Shown one piece after another: positions 22,471 to 30,298 of a stretch of 33,522 nucleotides of DNA; position 1 is the stretch's first letter; each line of letters begins with the position of its first letter. This DNA comes from Treponema sp. (GTDB lineage: Bacteria > Spirochaetota > Spirochaetia > Treponematales > Treponemataceae). Both the position numbers and the translations under genes were made by a program. The DNA lies in NCBI GenBank assembly GCA_017412405.1, contig JAFPYB010000164.1:1-33522 (forward strand), read 5' to 3'. A model generated the notes under the pieces. It saw only the letters and a program-made list of their open reading frames with translations. It did not search any database and had not been told where the DNA came from.

Positions 22471-23601
22471 ATGAAAATTGCACTAGTTTATGGCGGAAAA
22501 TCAGGAGAGCACGAGATTTCCCTCGTTTCAGCGGCGGCAGTGGCACGCAACATTGCTCCAGAACATGAGATTTTTCCAATCGCAATCACAAAATCTGGCA
22601 GATGGTTTTTGCAGAGCAACGACGAGCTAGAAAAAGTCAAATCAGACAACAAAGCTCATTTTAAAATCGAAGAAGATGACTCAAAGGAAGTCCTGCCCGT
22701 TCCTGCAGGCGGAACCGAGCGCACGTTCAAAATAGGGAACGATTTTTTTGGCGTGGACATTGTATTCCCAGTCCTGCACGGAACATTCGGCGAGGACGGC
22801 ACAATCCAAGGGCTTTTTGAAATGGTCGATGTGCCTTATGTTGGCTGTGGCGTGTGCGCAAGCGCAATCACCATGGATAAAGAAAAAACAAAATCCCTGC
22901 TCGCACAGGCCGGCATCCCGGTAGTGCCGGGGCTTTGTATGCGCCGTTCCGACTTGGCGGACTGGCAGCGGTACGATGAATTTCTTGAAAACGCCCAAAA
23001 CGAGCTTGGATTCCCGCTTTTCGTAAAACCCTGCTCCGCCGGCTCAAGCGATGGTGCGTCACTGGCAAAAGACCTGCAGCATTTGAACGGCGCAATCATG
23101 GAAGCATTCTTGTGGGACGACAAAATCTTGATTGAAAAGGCAATTGATGCCCGCGAAATTGAATGTAGCGTGACGGGAAACCCAACCACGGACGACGGTT
23201 CAGCAGACTTTGAGGCGACAACAGCCTACGGGCCTGGCGAGATTGCGCCAAAACACGATTTTTATGACTATGACGCAAAATACAACGACCCTAACGGCGC
23301 AGAACTGCTTATTCCCGCAAACCTTGTGGAAGAAAAGCTCCAAGAAATCAGGACAATTGCAAAAAGAGCATACACAGCCCTTGATTTGAGCGGATTGAGC
23401 CGTGTCGATTTTTTCATTGACAGAAAAGACGGAACGCTCTATTTGAACGAAATCAACTCCATGCCGGGATTCACACAAATCAGTATGTTCCCAAAAATGT
23501 GCGAAAAGTTCAATTTGAATTTCCAGGATTTGACAACGCTCCTCATGAACGAAGCCCTGAAACGGTTCAAAAAAACGCGCGAACTTTGCACATCGCGCTG
23601 A
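22471..23601 (+). CDS. ddl: D-alanine--D-alanine ligase
   Basis: Ddl joins two D-alanines with ATP to make the dipeptide used at the end of the peptidoglycan stem. At 376 residues it has the usual ATP-grasp length. Recognisable segments are ALVYGGKSGEHEISLVSA at the N-terminus, FPVLHGTFGEDGTIQGLFE, VPYVGCGVCASAITMDKEKTK, PLFVKPCSAGSSDG and the metal-binding YLNEINSMPGFTQISMFPK near the end. GGGAG lies 7 bases before the ATG. The gene ends 10 bases before the convergent uvrB. It is part of the cell-wall theme of the window. Confidence 0.96.
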   Translation: MKIALVYGGKSGEHEISLVSAAAVARNIAPEHEIFPIAITKSGRWFLQSNDELEKVKSDNKAHFKIEEDDSKEVLPVPAGGTERTFKIGNDFFGVDIVFPVLHGTFGEDGTIQGLFEMVDVPYVGCGVCASAITMDKEKTKSLLAQAGIPVVPGLCMRRSDLADWQRYDEFLENAQNELGFPLFVKPCSAGSSDGASLAKDLQHLNGAIMEAFLWDDKILIEKAIDAREIECSVTGNPTTDDGSADFEATTAYGPGEIAPKHDFYDYDAKYNDPNGAELLIPANLVEEKLQEIRTIAKRAYTALDLSGLSRVDFFIDRKDGTLYLNEINSMPGFTQISMFPKMCEKFNLNFQDLTTLLMNEALKRFKKTRELCTSR

Positions 23602-23611
23602 TTCACCGCGT

Positions 23612-25615
23612 TCAGTTTTTCTTGCCGTAAGTCCGCTCAATCTCCAGAATATGGTCGCGGATTGCGGCAGCCTGCTCGTATTCAAGACGTTCGGCATAAT
23701 CCGCCATCTCTTTTTTGAGCGCATCGATGACCTTTTTCCGCTGTTTTGCGTCGAACAAGTTTGCGCTGTTCTGCAGAATGTTCACATCGATTTGGGCATT
23801 CTCCTCCCCATCTTTTTGCGCCCGCACCAATATGTCCTGAACAGCCTTTGAGACTGTGTGCGGCGTAATTCCATGCTCCTCGTTGTATTTCTCCTGAATC
23901 TCGCGCCGCCGCCGCGTCTCCCCCACAGCCTCCTTGATTGCAGGCGTGATGACATCAGCATACATGACGACAGTTCCATTCTCGTTCCGCGCCGCCCGCC
24001 CGATAATCTGTATGAGGCTCGTCACCGAACGAAGAAATCCGATTTTGTCCGCATCAAGAATCGCAATGAAACTCACTTCTGGAAGGTCAATTCCTTCTCG
24101 AAGCAGGTTAATTCCAATAAGCACATCGATTTCGCCCGTCCTGAGAGACTTGAGTATTTCAACACGCTCAAAAGTGTCGATTTCTGAATGAATATATTTG
24201 ACTTTCATCCGAAGCCCCAGGAGATAATCAGTCAAATCTTCCGCCATTTTTTTTGTGAGCGTCAAAATCAAGCTTCGCTCCCCTTTTTTGACTCGCTCCT
24301 GAACTTCCTTGTAGATGTCCTCCATCTGCCCCTCGCTGGGACGAATGTGAACAATTGGATCCAGAAGCCCCGTTGGGCGGATGATTTGCTCCACAACCTG
24401 CGTTGACTGCGCAATTTCCTCTTTTCGCGGGGTTGCCGTCACATAAATAACTTGATTGAGTTTTTTCTCGAACTCTGCAAATTTCAAGGGACGGTTATCA
24501 AGCGCCGATGGCAGACGAAAGCCAAAATCAACAAGATTCTGCTTGCGGCTTCGATCCCCCTCGTACATGGCCCCAATCTGCGGAACAGAAACATGTGCCT
24601 CGTCAATCATGCACAAAAAATCATCCGGAAAATAATGAAGAAGTGTTGCAGGCGGGTCTCCAGGATTTCGTCCTGCAATGGGCGCAGAATAGTTTTCTAT
24701 GCCGGAGCAGTAGCCCATTTCCTTCATCATCTCGATATCATACGTTGTCCGCGTCTTGAGCCGTTCCGCCTCAAGCAATTTTCCCTGCGCGTTCAAAACC
24801 TCAAGACGCTCCTCAAGCTCCTTTTCGATTCGTTCAGTTGCCGACACAAGCTCGCTGTGCGGCACGACAAAGTGCTTTGACGGATATATGAAAAGCTCGT
24901 CCAAATCCTCCTCAACATCCCTGTTGAGCACATTGAACCGTTTGATTCGCGCAATTTCGTCAAAATCAAGCTCTATTCGATATGCGCTGTCGGTTTCCAT
25001 ATAGGGCGGAAAGATTTCGATTGTGTCGCCGCGCACCCGAAAATTGCCGCGCTCCAAAACCATGTCGTTTCGCTGATACTGAATTGAATTAACAGCCAGC
25101 TCGAATTTTCTTATGTCGAACAACTCGCCCTTTGAAACATGGACGCGCATTTCCTTGTACAAGTCAGGCATACCCAAGCCGTAGATGCAGCTCACCGTTG
25201 CCACCACAATGACATCGCGCCGTTCCATTAGGGAATATGTGGCCTTGATACGCAAGTTGTCTATTTCTTTGTTCACCGCCGCATCTTTTTCAATATACAA
25301 ATCCCGTGCGGGAACATAAGCTTCCGGCTGATAGTAGTCGTAGTATGACACAAAATATTCCACCGCATTCTTAGGGAAGAATGATTTGAACTCGCGGTAC
25401 AATTGGGCGGAAAGCGTCTTGTTGTGGGAAATAATCAATGTGGGGCGTTGAACCCGCTCAATGATTTTTGCCATCGTGAACGTTTTTCCCGAGCCAGTCA
25501 CACCTTTGAGCGTCTGATACCTGTCTCCGCGCAAAAAGCCCTCGGAAAGCCGGTCGATTGCCTGCCCCTGGTCTCCTGACGGCTCGTATGGTGAAACAAC
25601 TTCAAATTTCCGCAT
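23612..25615 (-). CDS. uvrB: UvrABC excinuclease subunit B
   Basis: UvrB is the DNA-damage verification helicase of nucleotide excision repair; it works with UvrA and UvrC. The 667 residues have the normal layout: Walker A in GVTGSGKTFTMAK (residues ~40-52), the beta-hairpin region with YYDYYQPEAY, helicase motif II in MIDEAHVS, helicase motif VI in QIIGRAARNENG, and the C-terminal UVR motif near EMADYAERLEYEQAAAIRD that binds UvrC. GGAGG stands 11 bases before the ATG. It follows holA by 15 bases in the ptsH-lexA-holA-uvrB unit. uvrB is often controlled by LexA, and here lexA is in the same transcript. Confidence 0.98.
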   Translation of the reverse strand: MRKFEVVSPYEPSGDQGQAIDRLSEGFLRGDRYQTLKGVTGSGKTFTMAKIIERVQRPTLIISHNKTLSAQLYREFKSFFPKNAVEYFVSYYDYYQPEAYVPARDLYIEKDAAVNKEIDNLRIKATYSLMERRDVIVVATVSCIYGLGMPDLYKEMRVHVSKGELFDIRKFELAVNSIQYQRNDMVLERGNFRVRGDTIEIFPPYMETDSAYRIELDFDEIARIKRFNVLNRDVEEDLDELFIYPSKHFVVPHSELVSATERIEKELEERLEVLNAQGKLLEAERLKTRTTYDIEMMKEMGYCSGIENYSAPIAGRNPGDPPATLLHYFPDDFLCMIDEAHVSVPQIGAMYEGDRSRKQNLVDFGFRLPSALDNRPLKFAEFEKKLNQVIYVTATPRKEEIAQSTQVVEQIIRPTGLLDPIVHIRPSEGQMEDIYKEVQERVKKGERSLILTLTKKMAEDLTDYLLGLRMKVKYIHSEIDTFERVEILKSLRTGEIDVLIGINLLREGIDLPEVSFIAILDADKIGFLRSVTSLIQIIGRAARNENGTVVMYADVITPAIKEAVGETRRRREIQEKYNEEHGITPHTVSKAVQDILVRAQKDGEENAQIDVNILQNSANLFDAKQRKKVIDALKKEMADYAERLEYEQAAAIRDHILEIERTYGKKN

Positions 25616-25630
25616 ATCATCAAGCCTCCG

Positions 25631-26650
25631 TCAATCGATTTCGTATGTTGCGCAACTCGCACCTTTTTTTATCACAAGCTCATAAATCAATAGATAAAGG
25701 CGCGTGTCCTGAAAAGCACTGCCCCCAGAGCGAATGTCCATGTCCGTCTGGGAGAGCAGCGCCAAAATAGCGGCGCACTGTCCATACGTCCAAATTCTGG
25801 AGGCGTTCGCGTAATGTGTCCGCGCAGTTTTTCCAGCAAATCCCCCAGAACGCAACTCGGTCTCGCTCGGATAATTTCCGTTCGCGTGGAGCATATGCCA
25901 TGTTGATAATTTCCGAAAGCACGAAACAAGCCCCGCCAATAAAAGCACAGCCCCACCAGAATTTTTTGAAAGCAAGATTTTCTGCAAAATAAGCAGCGAG
26001 TTCTCGAATCGTTTTGAGCTGCTCACCCCATATTCCGCCATTGCATCAAAAAGCGTGAACGCATTCTCCTCGCGATTGTGGGCAAGAATTTGCTCAACAT
26101 CATTGGCAGAAATTATATGCTCTTTGGGAAAGCAAAAAAAGAACCGACTGCACTCGGAACGCAATGCCTCGGTATTGTTCTCAACCATGTCAAGAATGAG
26201 CGACGGTACATCGTTCTCGACTTTGTAGCCGTTTTTTTGAAAAAAAGAACGAACCCAATCCTCTTTGCGATTCTCAAACATCTCCCAAAATATTTTTTTG
26301 TTGTCCTTTGGAATAAGTTTGTCAACTTTAGGGTCAACAGCTGTTTCATCGGACACCAAAATAAGGACATTTGATGGAATCGTGCAATTTTTTATCCATG
26401 CGCCAAGAATCTCAACGTCGTCCTTCTTTTTTATGACTTCCGCATTTTTCAGGACAACGCACGTTCCAGCAGAAAAGAAAGACTCGGAACTCAGCTGATT
26501 CACGACATCACTGATTTTAACATCCGTTGCATAAAAAAGAAATTCGTCGATTTCTCCGAATTTCTTTTTCAGCTCGGATTTTATAGCGTCTATTCTGTCA
26601 TTGCGCTCACCGAATTCCGGCCCGGTAAAAAGATATACCTGTGCAGGCAT
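25631..26650 (-). CDS. holA: DNA polymerase III delta subunit
   Basis: HolA is the delta subunit of the clamp loader, which opens the sliding clamp at the replication fork. The 339-residue length fits. The sequence is diverged, as is normal for the family, but shows the N-terminal VYLFTGPEFGERNDRIDAI, the region NQLSSESFFSAGTCVVLKNAEVI and the long helical C-terminal part ending with QDTRLYLLIYELVIKKG. The gene starts four bases after the lexA stop and ends 15 bases before uvrB, so it is part of the same operon. The Shine-Dalgarno sequence is weak, and coupling to lexA translation is likely. Confidence 0.87.
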   Translation of the reverse strand: MPAQVYLFTGPEFGERNDRIDAIKSELKKKFGEIDEFLFYATDVKISDVVNQLSSESFFSAGTCVVLKNAEVIKKKDDVEILGAWIKNCTIPSNVLILVSDETAVDPKVDKLIPKDNKKIFWEMFENRKEDWVRSFFQKNGYKVENDVPSLILDMVENNTEALRSECSRFFFCFPKEHIISANDVEQILAHNREENAFTLFDAMAEYGVSSSKRFENSLLILQKILLSKNSGGAVLLLAGLVSCFRKLSTWHMLHANGNYPSETELRSGGFAGKTARTHYANASRIWTYGQCAAILALLSQTDMDIRSGGSAFQDTRLYLLIYELVIKKGASCATYEID

Positions 26651-26654
26651 TGTC

Positions 26655-27263
26655 TTAGTATGTTCTTACGATGTTAGAAAGGATTCCCACAATCTGAACG
26701 TCCGCGCTGTAAATCGGAGAGAAATCAGGATTTTCTGGCTGGAGACGGATTTTGTCGGCTTCCTTATAGAACCTTTTGAGCGTGATTGCATTGTCAAGCA
26801 CTGCAACGACAATCTGACCGTCAACGGCGTTCTGAGCCTGCTCCACCACGGCAAGATCCCCCTCAAGGATTCCAGCGTTCACCATGCTCGTTCCGCGCAC
26901 CCGAAGCGCAAAATATGTTTTCCCCGGACGAATGAACGGCTCGGTGAGATTAACATACCCGTCAAGATTCTCTTCGCTTAAAAGCGGCTTGCCTGCAGCA
27001 ACATTTCCCAAAAGCGGAACTTTTGCCATGAACGGGCCATCATCCTGCTTGGCATCCACAAGAACCCGAATTGACCGTGCGCGCTTCTGGCACTGGGACA
27101 AATACCCTTTTTTCTGCAACGCCGCAATATGGTCTTGGACGGCACGAAGAGAAATTCCAAAATGCTCCCCGATTTCTCGGACTGTTGCAGGATAGCCCTG
27201 TTCTTTCTGGAATTCAGAAATAAAGTTCAAAACTTCCTGCTGTCGTTCTGTAATCTGTTTCAT
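26655..27263 (-). CDS. lexA: LexA repressor
   Basis: LexA represses SOS genes and cleaves itself when RecA is activated by DNA damage. The 202-residue product has an N-terminal winged helix (VREIGEHFGISLRAVQDHI, residues 28-46) and a C-terminal S24 peptidase domain. The Ala90-Gly91 cleavage site lies in NVAAGKP, and the catalytic pair is Ser126 (GTSM) and Lys163 (ITLKRF), at the same separation of 37 residues as in E. coli. Self-cleavage should therefore be intact. A strong GGAGGAG lies just before the ATG. The gene starts one base after the ptsH stop codon. I looked for CTG-N10-CAG and GAAC-N4-GTTC type operators near this unit and saw none that convinced me, so the binding site may be of another type. 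Confidence 0.97.
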   Translation of the reverse strand: MKQITERQQEVLNFISEFQKEQGYPATVREIGEHFGISLRAVQDHIAALQKKGYLSQCQKRARSIRVLVDAKQDDGPFMAKVPLLGNVAAGKPLLSEENLDGYVNLTEPFIRPGKTYFALRVRGTSMVNAGILEGDLAVVEQAQNAVDGQIVVAVLDNAITLKRFYKEADKIRLQPENPDFSPIYSADVQIVGILSNIVRTY

Positions 27264-27530
27264 TTACTCCTCCTCAAATTTGTTTTCAAACAATTGGAAA
27301 ATTGCCGAAGCCGCCTGTTTTTCATCATCACCATCAGCTTTCAACGTAATGACAGTATTATATCCGGCCGCCATTGTTATAACGCCCATAATGGACTTTG
27401 CATTCACCGTTATCGAATCTTTCTCAAGCAAAATTTCAGATGCAAATTTGTTTGCAGTCTGGGCAATCAGCGCTGCAGGTCTCGCATGGATTCCAGCTCT
27501 ATTCCGAACAGTCAGAATTTTTTCAGTCAT
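27264..27530 (-). CDS. ptsH: Phosphocarrier protein HPr
   Basis: HPr carries phosphate in the PEP:sugar phosphotransferase system and acts as a regulator of carbon use. The 88-residue product has the active-site His15 in AGIHARPA and the regulatory Ser46 in AKSIMGV, exactly at the canonical positions, so both phosphorylation modes should work. The ATG at 27530 is chosen since GGAG lies 8 bases before it and since the family starts this way; the open frame to 27584 is not used. It follows hprK on the same strand but is separated by a terminator. lexA starts one base after its stop codon. In treponemes HPr and HprK are known to occur even where sugar-specific permeases are absent, so a regulatory role is plausible here. 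Confidence 0.96.
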   Translation of the reverse strand: MTEKILTVRNRAGIHARPAALIAQTANKFASEILLEKDSITVNAKSIMGVITMAAGYNTVITLKADGDDEKQAASAIFQLFENKFEEE

Positions 27531-27588
27531 TTGAAAACTCCTCTCTATAAAATCAGTTTCGCAATTTTGGAATGTAAAGCACACTCCG

Positions 27589-27611
27589 AAAAAAAATCCC
27601 TATCAGGATTT
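27589..27611 (-). terminator. Rho-independent terminator after hprK
   Basis: On the minus strand AAATCC (27611-27606) pairs with GGATTT (27599-27594) around a TGATAG loop and is followed by a run of eight T. It lies between hprK and ptsH, so hprK and the ptsH-lexA-holA-uvrB unit are probably transcribed separately or with strong attenuation. Confidence 0.7.
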
Positions 27612-27624
27612 ATCCAGCGACTCA

Positions 27625-28614
27625 TCAATACGAATCATCGCTTCCGTAATAAGCAGCCTGAGCTTCCCCTGTCTCAATCCATTTCAACACATTCTGGTTG
27701 AAATCACGAGCAGGATTATATCCCATGTATTTCAGCCGCTCATTCATAGCGGCAGCCTCAATGATGATTGGAAGATTTCTCCCCGGACGAACAGGAATCT
27801 CTATTGACGGAATTTTTACACCGAAAAAATCTTCCATTTTTTGTTCAATACCAACACGGTCATACACCTTGTCACGGTTCCAATCCTCCAACCGTATAAC
27901 AAGCTGTATCTCCTTCTGCTCCATGACCGCACCGACACCATACAACTGCGAAACATTGATAATTCCCAAGCCACGGATTTCCATATGATGGCTGATGAGG
28001 GAATTTGCCCCGCGCCCGATGATGGAGTTTTCATTTACGCAACGCACTTCGACAATATCATCGGCAACCAAGCGATGCCCACGCTCCACAAGCTCCAGCG
28101 CGCACTCTGACTTTCCGACTCCAGAACTCCCAATGAGAAGGACTCCGATTCCGTACACCTCGACAAGAACGCCATGCATTGTCTTTTTTTGAGCGAACAC
28201 CCGCGAAAAAACCCGAAGCAACCGCGTTGAAAAATCCGATGTCTCAAGTTCCGTTCCAAGCACGACACATCCAGCCTCCTCCGCAAGCCGCAAAAAATCT
28301 TTCGTGGGAACAAGTCCATGAGTAAAAACAACACACGGAATCTGATATGAAAAAAATTCCGTCAATGAGTCCGTTCGCTTTTCCCGAAACAATTTTTCCA
28401 AATATGCGGCGGCATTAGAGCCAACAATCTGCACGCGCTTGTAATCAAAAAGCTCAAAAAAACCGGTCAAAGCAAGTCCAAGATAAGCGACATTCGGGGT
28501 GAGTATGGGACGAGAAAGACCTTTCCTTCCGCAGATGCATTTTAGCAAAAGATTATCAAGTCCACTTAACTCCATATCCAACAAGTCAAGAACTGTAAAT
28601 GCTTTTTCCGCCAT
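27625..28614 (-). CDS. hprK: HPr kinase/phosphorylase
   Basis: HprK phosphorylates HPr at Ser46 and removes the phosphate again, which links carbon and energy state to gene control. The 329-residue product has the Walker A motif IGSSGVGKSECALEL, the segment HRLVADDIVEV, and the signature EIRGLGIINVSQLYG typical of HprK. The C-terminal part includes NLPIIIEAAAMNERL. The ATG at 28614 is preferred over the in-frame GTG at 28629, since the GTG lies in the promoter region and the family begins MAEK-like. It is divergent from the purH-type gene and is followed by a terminator and then by its substrate gene ptsH. Confidence 0.96.
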   Translation of the reverse strand: MAEKAFTVLDLLDMELSGLDNLLLKCICGRKGLSRPILTPNVAYLGLALTGFFELFDYKRVQIVGSNAAAYLEKLFREKRTDSLTEFFSYQIPCVVFTHGLVPTKDFLRLAEEAGCVVLGTELETSDFSTRLLRVFSRVFAQKKTMHGVLVEVYGIGVLLIGSSGVGKSECALELVERGHRLVADDIVEVRCVNENSIIGRGANSLISHHMEIRGLGIINVSQLYGVGAVMEQKEIQLVIRLEDWNRDKVYDRVGIEQKMEDFFGVKIPSIEIPVRPGRNLPIIIEAAAMNERLKYMGYNPARDFNQNVLKWIETGEAQAAYYGSDDSY

Positions 28615-28620
28615 ATATTT

Positions 28621-28649
28621 ACTATACACGCAAAAATATACTTAGACAA
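28621..28649 (-). promoter_or_regulatory. Putative promoter of hprK, leaderless layout
   Basis: On the minus strand TTGTCT (28649-28644), a 17-base spacer and TATAGT (28626-28621) lie 6 bases before the ATG at 28614. No Shine-Dalgarno sequence is seen. Confidence 0.58.
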
Positions 28650-28726
28650 GTAGTTTTTTCACTAATTTTATAGTTTATTTAGTCGTTTTTTATAAATTTG
28701 AATAGTAAGTTTCACTAAAAACTACT
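28649..28726. repeat. Inverted and direct repeats in the hprK-purH intergenic region
   Basis: AGTAGTTTTT (28649-28658) and its inverted copy AAAAACTACT (28717-28726) are 58 bases apart. TTTCACTAA occurs twice in direct orientation (28657-28665 and 28710-28718), 53 bases apart, close to five helical turns. They could be operator half-sites for a shared regulator, or chance in AT-rich DNA. Confidence 0.35.
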
Positions 28727-28788
28727 ATGCTTTATATGTGACTTTTTAATAAAGATATATAGAAAACAATTAAATTTCACACCACACG

Positions 28789-28817
28789 TTGAAGACAAGC
28801 TAAAATTCAAGTATTCT
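28789..28817 (+). promoter_or_regulatory. Putative promoter of the AICAR transformylase gene, leaderless layout
   Basis: TTGAAG (28789-28794), a 17-base spacer and TATTCT (28812-28817) lie 7 bases before the ATG at 28825. No Shine-Dalgarno sequence is seen near the start. Confidence 0.58.
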
Positions 28818-28824
28818 AAATAAT

Positions 28825-29997
28825 ATGAAAGAACTTGAACTCAAATACGGATGCAATCCGAACCAGAAACCTGCCAAGGTTTTCGTCGACGAAGGCGACC
28901 TGCCGATTACTGTTTTGAACGGACGACCGGGCTACATCAACCTGCTCGACGCGCTGAACGGCTGGCAGCTCGTTAAGGAACTCAAAGAGGCCACAGGGCT
29001 TCCAGCGGCCACGTCATTCAAGCACGTCTCGCCGGCCGGAGCCGCCGTGGGAACGCCGCTTTCCGACACTCTCAAGCAGATTTACTTCACCGACGGAGTC
29101 GAGCTGACCCCGCTCGCATCCGCATACGCCCGCGCCCGCGGAGCCGACAGGATGTCCTCTTTCGGCGACTTCATCTCCCTCTCCGACGAATGCGACGAGG
29201 CGACAGCCCTCCTCATCAAGAAGGAAGTCTCGGACGGAATCATCGCCCCAGGATACTCTGACAAGGCTCTTGAGATTTTGAAGGCGAAGAAGAACGGAAA
29301 CTACTGCGTGATAAAAATCGACCCGACATCCGTTCCTCCGGCCACGGAAGTGAAGCAGGTCTTCGGAATCAAATTCGAGCAGGGACACAACTTCCTCAAA
29401 ATCGACGAGAAAATCTTCGACAACATCGTGACCAAGAACAAGAAACTGAGCGAGGACGACAAGAGGAACCTCATCATCTCCCTCATCGTCCTGAAGTACA
29501 CCCAGTCGAACTCGGTCTGCTACGTGAAGGACGGACAGGCGATTGGAATCGGAGCGGGTCAGCAGAGCCGCGTCCACTGCACCCGCCTTGCCGGACAGAA
29601 GGCCGACAACTGGTGGCTCAGGCAGTCCCCGAAAGTCCTCGGCCTGCAGTTCGTTGACGGAATAAAGAGGGCCGACCGCGACAACGCAATCGACGTGTAC
29701 ATCGGCGAAGAATACGAGGATGTGCTGGCGGAAGGAAAATGGCAGACGCTCTTCAAGGTGAAGCCGGAAGTCTTCACGCGCGAGGAGAAGAAGGAGTGGC
29801 TCGCGAAGAACACGAACGTGGCAGTCGGAAGCGATGCGTTCTTCCCGTTCGGCGACAACATCGAGCGCGCTAGGAAGAGCGGCGTGACCGTCGTGACGCA
29901 GCCAGGTGGCTCCGTGCGCGACGACCAGGTAATCGAGACCGCCGACAAGTACAACATGGTGATGACGTTCAACGGAATCAGGTTGTTCCACCACTAA
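28825..29997 (+). CDS. AICAR transformylase-only PurH-type protein
   Basis: The protein carries the domain that formylates AICAR to FAICAR with 10-formyl-tetrahydrofolate, the next-to-last step of IMP synthesis. At 390 residues it lacks the ~200-residue N-terminal IMP cyclohydrolase (MGS-like) domain that is fused in standard PurH. It starts directly with LKYGCNPNQKPA, the beginning of the transformylase domain. The catalytic Lys-His pair is present in SFKHVSPAGAAVG, with the C-terminal VGSDAFFPFGDNIERA and TQPGGSVRDD also typical. An IMP cyclohydrolase must come from another gene if the pathway is complete. The gene is strongly biased to C- and G-ending codons (CTC, ATC, GAC, AAG), unlike its neighbours, which suggests high expression or transfer. 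A terminator follows. Confidence 0.92.
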   Translation: MKELELKYGCNPNQKPAKVFVDEGDLPITVLNGRPGYINLLDALNGWQLVKELKEATGLPAATSFKHVSPAGAAVGTPLSDTLKQIYFTDGVELTPLASAYARARGADRMSSFGDFISLSDECDEATALLIKKEVSDGIIAPGYSDKALEILKAKKNGNYCVIKIDPTSVPPATEVKQVFGIKFEQGHNFLKIDEKIFDNIVTKNKKLSEDDKRNLIISLIVLKYTQSNSVCYVKDGQAIGIGAGQQSRVHCTRLAGQKADNWWLRQSPKVLGLQFVDGIKRADRDNAIDVYIGEEYEDVLAEGKWQTLFKVKPEVFTREEKKEWLAKNTNVAVGSDAFFPFGDNIERARKSGVTVVTQPGGSVRDDQVIETADKYNMVMTFNGIRLFHH

Positions 29998-30019
29998 TCC
30001 GATAATCTTTGCACAAAAA

Positions 30020-30057
30020 AACACCGGCAGGAGAACATTCTACCGGTGTTCTGTTTT
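30020..30057 (+). terminator. Rho-independent terminator after the AICAR transformylase gene
   Basis: AACACCGG (30020-30027) pairs with CCGGTGTT (30043-30050) and is followed by CTGTTTT. A run of A precedes the stem. Confidence 0.72.
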
Positions 30058-30202
30058 AGAACTCTACTTTGTCCAACGTTATGCCGACTTCATCGCCAAT
30101 TGTTATGGAAAAGTGTTCGGCGATGCCAAAATATTTTTTGCCATAGCAAAGTCCTTCTATTTCTGTAGGCGAAACATCTCCACAGAATTCTGGATTGGAG
30201 CA
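30056..30202 (-). pseudogene. Possible 3' remnant of a gene (48 open codons, no start)
   Basis: The minus strand between the TAG at 30205-30203 and the TAA at 30058-30056 reads 48 codons with no ATG or GTG. The translated text (for example GLCYGKKYFGIAEHFSITIG and DEVGITLDKVEF) looks like real protein in composition. Its stop codon sits in the tail of the previous terminator. I do not recognise the family. It may be the end of a lost gene, or chance. Confidence 0.4.
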
Positions 30203-30249
30203 CTAACGCGCTCCAGACGAGCTGGCACAAAAATTGATTTCTGTGCCAG
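30196..30249. repeat. Two adjacent hairpins upstream of the methyltransferase gene
   Basis: TGGAGC (30196-30201) pairs with GCTCCA (30210-30215). Seven bases on, CTGGCACA (30222-30229) pairs with TGTGCCAG (30242-30249). Neither has a proper T-run on either strand, so they are not standard terminators. They may be the end of a mobile or repeated element. Confidence 0.5.
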
Positions 30250-30283
30250 TTTCCGAATGGGTCTATTTTTCAAATCATGAAAC

Positions 30284-30292
30284 TGATATACT
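30284..30292 (+). promoter_or_regulatory. Putative extended -10 promoter of the methyltransferase gene, leaderless layout
   Basis: TGATATACT (30284-30292) fits an extended -10 (TGn plus TATACT) and ends 6 bases before the ATG at 30299. No good -35 box or Shine-Dalgarno sequence is present, as is common for extended -10 promoters. Confidence 0.5.
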
Positions 30293-30298
30293 TTCATC

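Noticed and set aside
25647-25656. Perfect palindrome GTTGCGCAAC near the end of holA, before uvrB, as a LexA operator
   Set aside because: It lies within holA codons, is short, and does not match any LexA box type I know.
27544-27572. A TTCCAA-17-TATAGA promoter before ptsH
   Set aside because: The -10 box lies right against the Shine-Dalgarno sequence GAGGAG, so a transcript from it would lack most of that site. The layout is inconsistent with the led start of ptsH.
29014-30024. A 336-codon open frame antisense to the AICAR transformylase gene
   Set aside because: It is a mirror effect of the strong C/G third-position bias of the sense gene. The translation has no recognisable domain, and the sense protein is a clear family member.
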